In this document: positions 8,435-17,061 of the stretch, in pieces
How positions within the stretch are numbered: position 1 is the first letter of the stretch
Layout of the letters: every line of letters starts with the position of its first letter
Source of the DNA: Candidatus Avelusimicrobium facis
Lineage (GTDB): Bacteria; Elusimicrobiota; Elusimicrobia; Elusimicrobiales; Elusimicrobiaceae
Assembly: GCA_900762815.1 (NCBI GenBank)
Contig: CAAFHX010000051.1
Location: forward strand, 1-41,410
Length of the DNA: 41,410 nt
Direction of reading: 5' to 3'
The notes under the pieces: generated by a model
What the model was told of the DNA's origin: nothing
The model's database searches: none
What the model saw: only the letters and a program-made list of their open reading frames with translations
Translations under genes and position numbers: made by a program

Positions 8435-11400
8435 TTATTTTGACGCTTGTTGCGTTGCGGTATTGTGTCCGACACCCGCTACAGGTCTGCCAGCACCTGT
8501 CGCACTATGAGCAGAAGAGCGGACCTTCTGCGTGCCGGAGCGGGGTTTGTCCTTCAAGCCTACCCGGCAGACCATTTCCAAATAACGCATGGCTTCCGTG
8601 GCAGACATGGTTTCCGAACCGTAGGTCGTGTCGCAGCCGTCAGCTGCCTTATACAAGGGGCCGTAGGCATTCCAATACGTTCTGCGGTTTTGGGCATCCG
8701 CCGCCACCGTTTTGGCGTTGTTCCAAGACGCGTCTTTCGTCCGGGACAGATCTTTGAGCGGATAGAGATCTCCGTTGCCCGCCTTGCTCGCACGCTTATT
8801 CATATCACTGAGAAAGGTGCGGCTGGGCGCGCCTTTCCACACATAGTTGCCGTAGTGATACTCATACGAGGTCAACCGCGGATTGTACCCGTGAAAGCGC
8901 GGGTTCAACCCATAAGAACCTTTTTTGTAAGGGTAGCCGCTATCGGTGGAGGTGTCTGCGGGGAAGTACACGCTGTCCTGCCCGATGTACGTGGCAAACG
9001 CCCCGAAGGTATTGTTATACGGCAAACCGTCTTTGTTTGCACGAAAACGGGGCTCCATGGTCTCGTCCTTGGCTACCGTAGACATAATTCTGCCCAGCTG
9101 GCACACCGCCGCTTTGGGGATGCTGGTACTAAAGCCCTCTTTGACGGCGATATGGGCCGCATCTATCAAGTTGGCAATGCTGGGGTTGGTGCGGGAGTAT
9201 ACAATCGGGTTGTCTGCGTATTTCTGATTGTATTGGTTCTTTACCGCATTCATAAACTTCTGCGCCTGCACGGACTGCACCACAATGTTATCTGTAGCAT
9301 TGGGCAAGCAGTCGGCAATGGCTGCATCGCCGTACAAGGGCGCCCCGGCTAATACATTGCCACCATTTTCAATTTTGGCTTCCGCGTCCCCTTGGGCCTT
9401 CCGGCGGGCCTGCTCAGACATTTCAGCCAAGGTGGCCTTCGTGGCCGGAATAGTCAAATACTCTTCGGCCAATTTCTGTCTCTGCGACGGAGTGGCCGGG
9501 ATGTCTTTCAAGCGGTAGGCAAAGGTCGTAGCGGCGCCTTTTCCCTCCGCATTCACGGCATCCTCTTTGTGCGGCACTATTCCCGTTCCGTCATCGCCGC
9601 CCACCGGCTCAATAACCGCAGCCTGTTCAGGCGGCACAGGGATATAGCCGGTATTATCCTTGGACTCTTTTTCGGCAAAAGTAGCTGTCCAGCGGGCGTC
9701 AATTTCACCGGCCTTCTGCATCAGCTGCTGCTGGCTTTCGTTCGGTGCGTATTGAACACCGACTTGGTTATTCTTTGCCTCACCCGCCTGGGTCTGCTCC
9801 GTTTCAAACAGTTTGTTACCGTTGACATCATGCACCGCCAGCTTGACCTTAATCTTTTCCCCCGCAGCACCGTGCACCTTGGGGTCAAAGGTCAGCATAG
9901 ACTTCAGCAGAGACGGGGTTTCAATCGTCTCCGCCTTGATGTGGAAACGGGCAAACTCGCAGACCGCGCGGGCGGAATCTACTTTTTTGCCGCCAGCCAA
10001 CATGGTGCGGGTGGAGCCGTCCACATGCGTGAAAGTGCTCTCATACACACGCCACTTGTCGTTGAGCTTGGCAGAGTCTTCCTTAGAGTCATTCTTGCGG
10101 CGCAAGACATAGTAGCTCTCAAAGTCTACATATGCCATGGGCAAGACGTCTACCGGCATATTTTTGACTCTCACCGTTTGGCCGTTGGCATTGGTGGCTT
10201 GGGTCTTGTTGCCGCCTTTAGACATCGGCTGTTTGAAGGCATACCCTTCAATAAAGTACAACTGCAACGCATTGAAGGCTTCTTCCCCGGTAACGGGTTT
10301 TCCGTTTTTCTTCAAGCCCAACCGGCCCAAAACATCCATGGTTTTGGCTTTGAAGTCTTGCCATTTCAAGGCCGGGCCTTGCGCCACATAGATGACGCAG
10401 GCGTCGTTAACGTCGTCGCGCTGCAAGCCGTCATAATTATCGGCGGCGTAGCGGCTATAGGCATTTTTGGTGGCCGCTTGCGCTCTTTGGTCGCCGGTGG
10501 CTCCCTTGGCGTTCTCGGCAGCGGCTACACTCTGTTTATTGGCATTTTTATTGCCCATACCGCAGAGGTAGTGCGTGCCGGCATTGTCAAACGGCACATA
10601 GTTTTTGACCACAATCGCGTGGTATTTATGCCAGCCATTGGCCTTGCCGCTGGTTTGCAGTTCAAAGTTGTGCGTGGTGTCCACCGCTTCGCAATCAAAG
10701 CGGTCCTTTACGGCTTTGGAGCTGCCGCCCTTGACGCTGTTGCCCAAGCAATACGCACGCTTTCCAAAGAAGCCCAAATTACCGCCAGCCCCTTTGGCGT
10801 CCACCCATTCCCACTTTCTTTCCCCGGCAGCAGCTTTTTGCTTGCACACATTCTTAAAAGTGGTTTTGTCATTACCGCACAAACCATACGGGTCATCTTT
10901 TTTCGGGAATTGGGCACAATATGTGGCATAATCCACAGGATCTGCCCCGGCAATTTTACAACCGGCAGGAGTGCCGCCAGCCGCGCTGGTGCCCCACATA
11001 GAGCCCATAGAGCAGTCATCCTCCCCGGTCAGGATGCAGCAGGTCAAACCGCCGGCAAACTCGGCAATCATTTCACCCAGCTTTTTAATCAGCGGCTCTA
11101 CCAGGTTCTTTCTCCACAGGAAGTATTTCCACTCCCATTTCTTTTGGGCGCGTTCTTTCATCATGTCCCACCACCACGGGGTGATGCCTTTGTAATCGTG
11201 GGTGATGTCTAACTTGCCCGAGCCGCCGCCGGAGGCGAAGTCCCCCGTGCCCAAACCGCCTAAGCGGCCGGTTTCCACCGGTCTGAACATCGCATCGCGC
11301 AGCGCGGTTTTAGCGTCGGCCTTGCCCATGGCGTCGCGCGAAGCGCGGGCCTGAGCGGCGCTGCTTTGCCCAAAGTAAGAGCGGGACGGTTTATCCGCCG

Positions 11401-12079
11401 CGCGCAACGGCTGCAAAGACACCGGCTTGGTGCCCTGTTTGGGGGCGCCGGCCGAGTTTTTGCTCGCCGCGCGTTTGAGGTTGGCGCCGCCAAAGCGGCC
11501 AAACCCACCGCCGCCGCCGCGCAGGTTCATAGAGGCAGAGCCCAACTCTTTAATCTTGGTCGGGGTGCGTTGGAACGCGGCGCGCGTAGCCGCCGGAGCA
11601 TATGCCCGGGGCGAATCGCTGGCCGTCGGGGCAGAGGGCGTGTACGCATCGTCCAAGCCGTCGCGGCGGTCCGCGTCGTACATTGGGGGCTCTTCTTCCG
11701 GTTCGGCAGAGCCCCAGCCTTTAATCAGGCTTAAGGGGTCGCGTCCGGCCATTTGCGCAATCTGTCCGTTTGGGTCCTCGTTGCTGGGGTTGAACCCATA
11801 GCGTTCGGGGTCAAAAACGGAGTCCTCCGAGCCCGGAGGTACAATCACTTCCTCATTCATGCTGCCGCTGTATTTATACAAGAACGGGAGCATCAGCAAG
11901 GCAGCAGCTGCAGCGACGAAGAAAGGCGCGTCGCGGCGGGTGCGCTCAAAAAGGGTCTTTTTGGGCTTACCGTTGCTGCCGATTTTAGAGGAAACACGTT
12001 TAGAGAACGGATTAAAAGCAGGCTTGCTGTTTTTAATCTTATCGCTGAACGTGAAGGAATCCTTCTTATTCTCAGCCAT
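8435..12079 (-). CDS. Giant bitopic exported protein of unknown function, Cys-rich (array member 5, 1214 aa)
   Basis: Unrecognised protein. Residues 1-50 are basic and cytoplasmic, and 51-68 are a single membrane span. Residues 70-290 are acidic, then Ala/Gly/Ser-rich and probably disordered. A block containing 'SRSYFGQ' (232-238) and ending 'GGGSGKLD' (284-291) matches the array paralogues. After residue 300 comes a Trp-rich segment (PWWW, WEWKYFLWR) with an amphipathic helix. A cysteine-rich region follows with Cys at 347, 348, 356, 374, 388, 401, 412, 444 and 463 and further Cys to the C-terminus, consistent with a disulfide-bonded exported domain. The start at 12079 has AAGGAG six bases upstream. 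The gene has its own TTGACA promoter and a 3' terminator. No enzymatic signature is visible. It could be a tip, adhesin or inner-membrane-anchored scaffold, but that is a guess. Confidence 0.85.
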   Translation of the reverse strand: MAENKKDSFTFSDKIKNSKPAFNPFSKRVSSKIGSNGKPKKTLFERTRRDAPFFVAAAAALLMLPFLYKYSGSMNEEVIVPPGSEDSVFDPERYGFNPSNEDPNGQIAQMAGRDPLSLIKGWGSAEPEEEPPMYDADRRDGLDDAYTPSAPTASDSPRAYAPAATRAAFQRTPTKIKELGSASMNLRGGGGGFGRFGGANLKRAASKNSAGAPKQGTKPVSLQPLRAADKPSRSYFGQSSAAQARASRDAMGKADAKTALRDAMFRPVETGRLGGLGTGDFASGGGSGKLDITHDYKGITPWWWDMMKERAQKKWEWKYFLWRKNLVEPLIKKLGEMIAEFAGGLTCCILTGEDDCSMGSMWGTSAAGGTPAGCKIAGADPVDYATYCAQFPKKDDPYGLCGNDKTTFKNVCKQKAAAGERKWEWVDAKGAGGNLGFFGKRAYCLGNSVKGGSSKAVKDRFDCEAVDTTHNFELQTSGKANGWHKYHAIVVKNYVPFDNAGTHYLCGMGNKNANKQSVAAAENAKGATGDQRAQAATKNAYSRYAADNYDGLQRDDVNDACVIYVAQGPALKWQDFKAKTMDVLGRLGLKKNGKPVTGEEAFNALQLYFIEGYAFKQPMSKGGNKTQATNANGQTVRVKNMPVDVLPMAYVDFESYYVLRRKNDSKEDSAKLNDKWRVYESTFTHVDGSTRTMLAGGKKVDSARAVCEFARFHIKAETIETPSLLKSMLTFDPKVHGAAGEKIKVKLAVHDVNGNKLFETEQTQAGEAKNNQVGVQYAPNESQQQLMQKAGEIDARWTATFAEKESKDNTGYIPVPPEQAAVIEPVGGDDGTGIVPHKEDAVNAEGKGAATTFAYRLKDIPATPSQRQKLAEEYLTIPATKATLAEMSEQARRKAQGDAEAKIENGGNVLAGAPLYGDAAIADCLPNATDNIVVQSVQAQKFMNAVKNQYNQKYADNPIVYSRTNPSIANLIDAAHIAVKEGFSTSIPKAAVCQLGRIMSTVAKDETMEPRFRANKDGLPYNNTFGAFATYIGQDSVYFPADTSTDSGYPYKKGSYGLNPRFHGYNPRLTSYEYHYGNYVWKGAPSRTFLSDMNKRASKAGNGDLYPLKDLSRTKDASWNNAKTVAADAQNRRTYWNAYGPLYKAADGCDTTYGSETMSATEAMRYLEMVCRVGLKDKPRSGTQKVRSSAHSATGAGRPVAGVGHNTATQQASK

Positions 12080-12201
12080 AACAGTCTCCTTAGAGATAAC
12101 TGCCGTATTCCCGCAAAACCGCTGCGGGTACTGCTGGGTCTTAACGGCCGCCTGGGCGCGTTAAGGCCGGGTACTTCCACTACTAAATCGGTAGAGCCGA
12201 T
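12080..12201 (-). promoter_or_regulatory. About 120-nt structured leader of the 1214-residue gene
   Basis: Between the predicted start point (about 12201) and the ATG lie several small inverted repeats on the minus strand. They are TCGG/CCGA with a 5-nt loop, CTTAACG/CGTTAAG (7 bp, 12-nt loop), and CCGCA/TGCGG just before the Shine-Dalgarno. No known riboswitch was recognised. The leader is unusually long for this otherwise compact block. Confidence 0.4.
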
Positions 12202-12207
12202 ACTTAC

Positions 12208-12236
12208 ATTTAAGCTATATTCGGCCTTTGTGTCAA
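12208..12236 (-). promoter_or_regulatory. Sigma70-type promoter before the 1214-residue gene
   Basis: The minus strand has TTGACA (12231-12236), a 17-bp spacer and TTAAAT (12208-12213). The -35 is a perfect match and the -10 has 4 of 6 consensus bases. The TGA stop codon of the upstream 510-residue gene is embedded in the TTGACA. This would allow the largest array gene to be expressed independently of the others. Confidence 0.65.
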
Positions 12237-13765
12237 CCCGGGTTGAGCCACCCCGTGCTGCCCTCCATCACCGGGAAGAAGTCATTATCCCCCGCGGGCA
12301 GCTTGTCTACGCCGATGTTAAACGTATTATTCAGCTGTTTTTCGTCAAATCCTTTAATGGTCCGTTTGACCAAATCTTGCGCCTCTTTTAAGGCCTCTTC
12401 GTCCGGAGGGTCGGCCGCCTCCGCTGCGGCCAGGGCCTCACAAGCAGCGTCCAAATCATCGGCGTATGAATTTAAGTACGTCGTCTCGCAGCGGCCCTTG
12501 GACTTTAACTGCACGCCGCAAGCGGTGCTCATATTGGAAAAGGTATCCCCCACCTCTTTGCAATTGGCCTGCACGGAGGTTAAGCTGCCGCGCCACTCCT
12601 GCACGGCTCCGCAGCTCTTGGGCACCGTCGCGCGCACCTGCCGGATGAGCTCGCGGGATTTCTCTAACTTATCGCTCACGGTCACGTTGGCGCTCTCGCC
12701 CAATTTGCGGCATTGCTCATCGTTGAGCAAACGGCGGTTGGCATCCTCAAACTGGCCGACCATTTCATCGCCCTGCAAGCGCACCCCCGAGCCCATGCCC
12801 ATAGAGTCAAACACCTTTTTGGGCATCTCCATGGAAATATACCCCGCCAAGGCCAGCTGCTTTTTAAGCATCAGCTGCTTGGCCCGTTCCGAGGCGCTGC
12901 TCATCAACCATACGCGGGCCAAATCCTGCTGGGCCTTTTGCCCGGCGCTTAAATTCCCGCCGGAGCGGCTCAGCGCCGTGCTGCCCGTGCGGCTTTTTTG
13001 GCCCAAGGAATCATCCAGCCCGCTCAGGTTCTGCAACGTGGCTTTTTCCACCGCCTCGCCAAACCAGTTGAACGGAACGCTCCCCGCCACCTGGGCCTTG
13101 GGCAACAAGGCAATGGTGTCTGAAGAGCCGCGCGTGCGGCGGTTCTCTGCGGCGGTGCGGGCCATTACATCGGCGTCTTGGCCAAAGTATACCTCGGTGC
13201 GGTTTTTGGCGGCGTCTGCCTGGCGGGCCTCTTGGCTCCAGCCGTTAACGCGGCGGGTCATGGCGGCGGGGCCTTCTTCCCCGTCCAAGGCCGCGTACGC
13301 GCCGGACAGCCCGTCCGCGCGCAACCCGCGCGCGCGGCGCGAGGCGTTCACCGCCGCCAGGTCAAACAACCCCGAGCGCGGTCCCCCGGCCTGAAAGCCC
13401 TCTTGCACCTTTCTGTCAAAGACCGATAACGCACCCGCCGTCTCAGCCCGAGCGGCAGTTATGCGTTCCCCGTCACCCACCCACGTCAGCAAAGCCTTGG
13501 CAAAGCTGATAGTTTGGGTATCTTGCACACTAAAACCCATCATCCACGCCAAATGGCGCAGCCCCGGCAAATGTCCCACCGGTATTATAAATATAATCGT
13601 AAACAAGAAAAAAACAAGGGCCGCCCCCACCCAATACCGCTTGCGCTGCCAGCGCTTTTCAAAAGACGGCCGGGCAGCCGGGGGCGGCGTGGGGGAAGGG
13701 TGCTCCGCCAGCGGAGCCAAATGCGGCTCTGCTGCGGGCGGGAAATTGTTTTTTTCCTGTTTCAT
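12233..13765 (-). CDS. Bitopic exported protein of unknown function (array member 4, 510 aa)
   Basis: Unrecognised. A Pro-rich cytoplasmic tail (1-43) ending in basic residues precedes one membrane span (44-63). The exported part starts with an Ala/Arg-rich stretch that includes 'DAAKNRTEVYFGQ' (184-196), the conserved array block also seen as 'SRSYFGQ' and 'RVFMGGEKL' in paralogues. An Ala/Ser-rich linker and a helical region (about 275-345) follow. The last part, helical and probably coiled, holds six cysteines at 352, 385, 402, 416, 426 and 442, an even number compatible with three disulfides. The start at 13765 has GGAGG eight bases upstream, right after a strong hairpin. The gene follows the small coiled-coil gene by 44 bases. 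Confidence 0.83.
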   Translation of the reverse strand: MKQEKNNFPPAAEPHLAPLAEHPSPTPPPAARPSFEKRWQRKRYWVGAALVFFLFTIIFIIPVGHLPGLRHLAWMMGFSVQDTQTISFAKALLTWVGDGERITAARAETAGALSVFDRKVQEGFQAGGPRSGLFDLAAVNASRRARGLRADGLSGAYAALDGEEGPAAMTRRVNGWSQEARQADAAKNRTEVYFGQDADVMARTAAENRRTRGSSDTIALLPKAQVAGSVPFNWFGEAVEKATLQNLSGLDDSLGQKSRTGSTALSRSGGNLSAGQKAQQDLARVWLMSSASERAKQLMLKKQLALAGYISMEMPKKVFDSMGMGSGVRLQGDEMVGQFEDANRRLLNDEQCRKLGESANVTVSDKLEKSRELIRQVRATVPKSCGAVQEWRGSLTSVQANCKEVGDTFSNMSTACGVQLKSKGRCETTYLNSYADDLDAACEALAAAEAADPPDEEALKEAQDLVKRTIKGFDEKQLNNTFNIGVDKLPAGDNDFFPVMEGSTGWLNPG

Positions 13766-13775
13766 ATATTCCTCC

Positions 13776-13798
13776 GGGCCGCCGGGCTACGGCGGCCC
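13776..13798 (-). promoter_or_regulatory. Strong hairpin abutting the ribosome-binding site of the 510-residue gene
   Basis: GGGCCGCC (13776-13783) and GGCGGCCC (13791-13798) form a perfect 8-bp GC stem with a 7-nt loop. On the transcript the stem ends at the base before the GGAGG ribosome-binding site. There is no T-run, so it is not an intrinsic terminator. It could modulate translation or block 3'-exonucleases within the operon. Confidence 0.55.
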
Positions 13799-13809
13799 AG
13801 GCAAAACCG

Positions 13810-14103
13810 CTACTTCCTGGGGCCGGAGCCGGGGGGCAAAGCCCCCTGCCCGCTGATGTCCACCACGCGGCCGCGGCTAAACTGTTGGCGCAGCTCCCGC
13901 TCGCGCAGGCGCTTTTGATACTCGCGCTGGCGCTGGGCCTTTTCTTGTGCGACCTGCTCGCGGGCTTTGATGTAAATCAACTCCCGCTGGGCTTGGCGGT
14001 ACTGCATATTAAAATGCGCATACGCCACCACCCCGCCGGCCACTACAATCAGCAGCACGGCCCAAGCAAAAATACGCTTTAACACTTGATCTACCTTTGC
14101 CAT
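13810..14103 (-). CDS. Small single-span membrane protein with basic coiled coil (97 aa)
   Basis: Residues 11-29 form one membrane span after a short basic N-tail. Residues 33-80 are rich in Gln, Glu, Arg and Lys with heptad-like spacing ('QYRQAQRELIY', 'QEKAQRQREYQKRL'), so a coiled coil is likely. A short Gly/Pro-rich tail ends the protein. The overall shape resembles small divisome or secretion linkers such as FtsB/FtsL-type proteins, but no family motif is visible. It sits inside the bitopic array, 8 bases after the 484-residue gene and 44 before the 510-residue gene, so it is probably part of the same complex. Confidence 0.8.
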   Translation of the reverse strand: MAKVDQVLKRIFAWAVLLIVVAGGVVAYAHFNMQYRQAQRELIYIKAREQVAQEKAQRQREYQKRLRERELRQQFSRGRVVDISGQGALPPGSGPRK

Positions 14104-14111
14104 AGTTTACC

Positions 14112-15566
14112 TCAGCCGTTTTTTAAGCCACTGCCGTCTTCTGAGGTGGCATTGGAAACATCCTTCACCGCCCCCTCCACAGAACCCAGGGCAGCCGATA
14201 CCCCGGTGCCTGAGGCAAAGCCAGCGCCCAAGCCCAAGCCCTTGCCGACTTTGCCGACAATTTTGGCAATCCACGAGGATACGGACTTGACCCAGGCAAT
14301 ACCCACTGCCGCCAGAAATAAGACACCACAAACTGTAAATACCACGCTGGCAGCATCCGATTTGTATTTGCTTATGTACTTGCCGCAATCGGCCAAGAAC
14401 AGGCCCAAAGAAAGGACCATTGCCGCAGTAACCGCTGCAGCGGCGATGGTGCCCCACAGGCCCTTGCCTCTTAATGTGGAAATGGCAATCATCGCCCCAA
14501 TCGTGGCAAACAACAGCGCCACTAATTTCCGGCCCAGCTGGCTGCGTTTGGCCGCACGCTCTTGTTCCGTAGTGTCAATTTCCGCTATACTATTGTCCAA
14601 ATTGGCTTGCTTGGCCTGCAAATCTCCTTCAAAATCTTCCGTACTGGCCGTGCCGCCGGTGGTTACGCTGCCGTCCGTGGTTTGGATACCGCCGGAGAGA
14701 CGTTCGCCGCCCATAAAGACCTGGGCCGCTTCGTTATCGGAGCGGTGGCGGTTGGCAGCCACTTTGCCCGACTGCAGAGCAATGGAGCGCAGGTCGCGCC
14801 CTTCTTTGGAGTTCAAGCCCTGGCCTACGCGGCTGTTGCGCCCCGCCGGAACAAAAGAGGACGAGGCCGCCCCCCGGAAACTGCCGTTAGAGGCCACCAA
14901 GGTGCTGCCCTCCGGCATGGCGCCGCTGATGGAAGAAGCCCCCACCCGAAAGGACGCCTCACTGCGGGCCGCGCTGCGGGCAGGCGTAGCCGGGGCACCA
15001 AAGCCCGGGCCGCCCGTGCTGAAATTAGCGCCTGAAGCGCGGGCCATGGAGGCACGCTGCAAACCGCCGGCTTTTTCTGCGCCCAATTTATTAATCTGGG
15101 TGCCTTTGGCTTTTTCCGAAGCAGCCGCCGCAATCGCCGAGCCGTCCGGCGCATGTACACCCGCCGCTGCGCGGGGGCCGGCCACGGCGGTGGCGGCATT
15201 TTCTCCCATGCCCAAACCGCCTTCGCCCTGCCCTAAGGACGTGCCCCGGACGGAAATCCCGCTCAAGGCCGCCACAGCCCCCTCTCCGCCGTCAAACATA
15301 CGGCCTTGGCGGGCGGAGACTTCCTCGGCGGTGGCAAACTCGTTTTGACCCCGGCTGATGTTGATGCCGGAGTATTCCGCCGGCACCGAGTCGCCGGAGG
15401 CGATAATCTGCGACAAAGAGCGGATTTTCTGCTCTTGGGCCGCAGGGCCTTCCGTCGCGTAATTGTACAGGTTCAGGCCCACCAACCCGGCCGTTACGCC
15501 CACGCCCAACAGGCCCGCTTTACTGACATTGCCTATGCGGCTTTTTAAGATTTGTAAGACTTTCAT
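14112..15566 (-). CDS. Exported membrane protein of unknown function with N- and C-terminal spans (array member 3, 484 aa)
   Basis: Unrecognised. One N-terminal span (17-35) is followed by about 310 Ala/Gly/Ser-rich residues. The segment 251-312 ('LNSKEGRDLR...ANRHRS.NE...VFMGGERLSGGIQ...VTTGG.AS.EDF') is closely similar to residues 266-320 of the 485-residue neighbour, and 'MARASGANF' also has a counterpart there. A charged coiled segment (315-345) follows. Unlike the other members, the C-terminus has about three further spans (348-362, 372-392, 404-428) and a Gly-rich helix. Double Shine-Dalgarno-like motifs (AAGGAG, GGAGG) precede the ATG at 15566. The gene is a tandem paralogue of the upstream one, fused to a different C-terminal module. 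Confidence 0.83.
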   Translation of the reverse strand: MKVLQILKSRIGNVSKAGLLGVGVTAGLVGLNLYNYATEGPAAQEQKIRSLSQIIASGDSVPAEYSGINISRGQNEFATAEEVSARQGRMFDGGEGAVAALSGISVRGTSLGQGEGGLGMGENAATAVAGPRAAAGVHAPDGSAIAAAASEKAKGTQINKLGAEKAGGLQRASMARASGANFSTGGPGFGAPATPARSAARSEASFRVGASSISGAMPEGSTLVASNGSFRGAASSSFVPAGRNSRVGQGLNSKEGRDLRSIALQSGKVAANRHRSDNEAAQVFMGGERLSGGIQTTDGSVTTGGTASTEDFEGDLQAKQANLDNSIAEIDTTEQERAAKRSQLGRKLVALLFATIGAMIAISTLRGKGLWGTIAAAAVTAAMVLSLGLFLADCGKYISKYKSDAASVVFTVCGVLFLAAVGIAWVKSVSSWIAKIVGKVGKGLGLGAGFASGTGVSAALGSVEGAVKDVSNATSEDGSGLKNG

Positions 15567-15593
15567 AATTCCTCCGGCTCCTTAAGAATAAAC

Positions 15594-17051
15594 TTAATTT
15601 ACTTCTTTGGCGTAGTGATCTCTTAATGCACCACTGTATTGAATGCTATTGGAATACTTTTTGCGAAAATCCGCCTTTTCCTGGTCCGTCGGCGTTTCCC
15701 AGTTCTTCTTCCAAAAAGCTCCGTCCACTGCAAAAAATTGCACGCTGTATCTTTGGGCCAAGGCTTTGGGTCTGCCCGGCGTATACATAGCGCCTAACAT
15801 TTTTTTGACCACTTTGCTGGCCATATCGGCGTATTCGCCCTGGCTATTGTTTTTTTCGTAGCTGGTGTCTCCCCACGCACTTCTAAAACTGCTGATTTTT
15901 CTGTTGAGTGTATTGCGGGCTCTTTTCTTCCACAAAGCCCGGGTGCCCACATCTAAGAATATGGGAACATAAGACCACCTATTGCAACTCTTTACAAAGT
16001 CCCGGATGTCACGGCGTAAGTTCTCGCGGGCGGTCTCGTACCCTTCCACATCTGATTTTACCCCGCTCAAATTGGGCATGGACACATTTTTAAAATCTTC
16101 CGAGCTGGCCCCGCCGCCGGTGGTTACATTCTCCCCCACCAGCTGGATGCCGCCGGAAAGTTTTTCCCCGCCCATAAAGACGCGGGTCCCTTCGTTGACG
16201 GAGCGGTTGCGGTTGGCGGCCACCTCGGCCGATTGCTTGCGCAAGCCCTCCAAGGAGTTCATCCCGCTAAAGCGTCTCCCCTCCAAGACCGCAGCGTCGC
16301 GCCCGCCTTGAAAAGCAGCCACCGGGCCAGAGGCCGCGGCCAAACGCGGATTGGCCTGATTGCCGCCCAGCACGCCGCCGCGCAAGGTTTCGCCCTCCCT
16401 GCCCGTGGAAGCCTGCAAGGGAGTAGCGTTCAAATTGTGTCCGCCCGCCCGGGCCATGGCGGCGTTCCGGCCGTATTTGCCTGCGGCAGATTGGTTTAAA
16501 GTCTCAGCGGCGGCCACCGCGTCTTTCCCGGCGGCAGCCTGTGCTTGGGCGGCTTGCGCCTTGGCATTGGCCTCCAAGGCCGCGATTTGCTCTTGCAAAG
16601 AGCCCATGGCTCCGTTGGGCCCCACCCCTGCGGCGGCAGCGCCGTGAGCCGCTAAGCCCAAGCCCTCGGTGGCGCCGTCCATTTTAAAAGCTTGGATTTT
16701 CTGCTCGTCCTGGATGAGCTGCGGCGTATCCGGGATTTGCACGCGTTGCAGGTCGCTGTTCATCAGCTGCATATCCTTAGACAGCGTGGCGCGAATGCCG
16801 GAGCGCACTTCGCCCCCTTCGCCATAGCCCACGCCGCTGTAAGCACCGCCCGCAGCGCCCCCCGCCACCAATACCACTTCTTCATCGGCTCCCGACGAAA
16901 AAGCCGTATTCGGATTGACGTCTTCCGGCGCGCTGAGCAACTGCCAGGCCCCGATGCCGGCCAATCCCACCGCGGCAGATAAACCCACCGCTTGCAGGCC
17001 GGAAAGGGTCATCTTGCCCGATTGATTCCAAATCCATGTTAAGAGTTTCAT
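15594..17051 (-). CDS. Bitopic exported protein of unknown function (array member 2, 485 aa)
   Basis: Unrecognised. A membrane span at residues 15-39 follows a short N-tail. The exported region is rich in Gly/Ala (60-90) and Ala/Gln (150-190, helical). It carries the array block at 266-320 ('LEGLRKQSAEVAANRNRS.NEGTRVFMGGEKLSGGIQ'). The last about 165 residues form a basic, aromatic-rich, probably folded domain ('RWSYVPIFLDVGTRALWKKR', 'YSVQFFAVDGAFWKKNW'). The gene lies 10 bases after the 514-residue gene and 27 before the 484-residue paralogue. The block identity with the latter points to tandem duplication followed by C-terminal replacement. Confidence 0.83.
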   Translation of the reverse strand: MKLLTWIWNQSGKMTLSGLQAVGLSAAVGLAGIGAWQLLSAPEDVNPNTAFSSGADEEVVLVAGGAAGGAYSGVGYGEGGEVRSGIRATLSKDMQLMNSDLQRVQIPDTPQLIQDEQKIQAFKMDGATEGLGLAAHGAAAAGVGPNGAMGSLQEQIAALEANAKAQAAQAQAAAGKDAVAAAETLNQSAAGKYGRNAAMARAGGHNLNATPLQASTGREGETLRGGVLGGNQANPRLAAASGPVAAFQGGRDAAVLEGRRFSGMNSLEGLRKQSAEVAANRNRSVNEGTRVFMGGEKLSGGIQLVGENVTTGGGASSEDFKNVSMPNLSGVKSDVEGYETARENLRRDIRDFVKSCNRWSYVPIFLDVGTRALWKKRARNTLNRKISSFRSAWGDTSYEKNNSQGEYADMASKVVKKMLGAMYTPGRPKALAQRYSVQFFAVDGAFWKKNWETPTDQEKADFRKKYSNSIQYSGALRDHYAKEVN

Positions 17052-17061
17052 ATGTCAGCTC

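Noticed and set aside
9392..11212. 606-codon open frame on the plus strand opposite the 1214-aa gene
   Set aside because: It is antisense to a gene with a good ribosome-binding site, promoter and terminator. The translated sequence has no domain or signal and mirrors codon bias of the real strand.
14086..15348. 420-codon plus-strand frame opposite the 484-aa array gene
   Set aside because: The minus frame is paralogous to its neighbour; the plus frame is Pro/Ala-rich shadow sequence with no ribosome-binding site.
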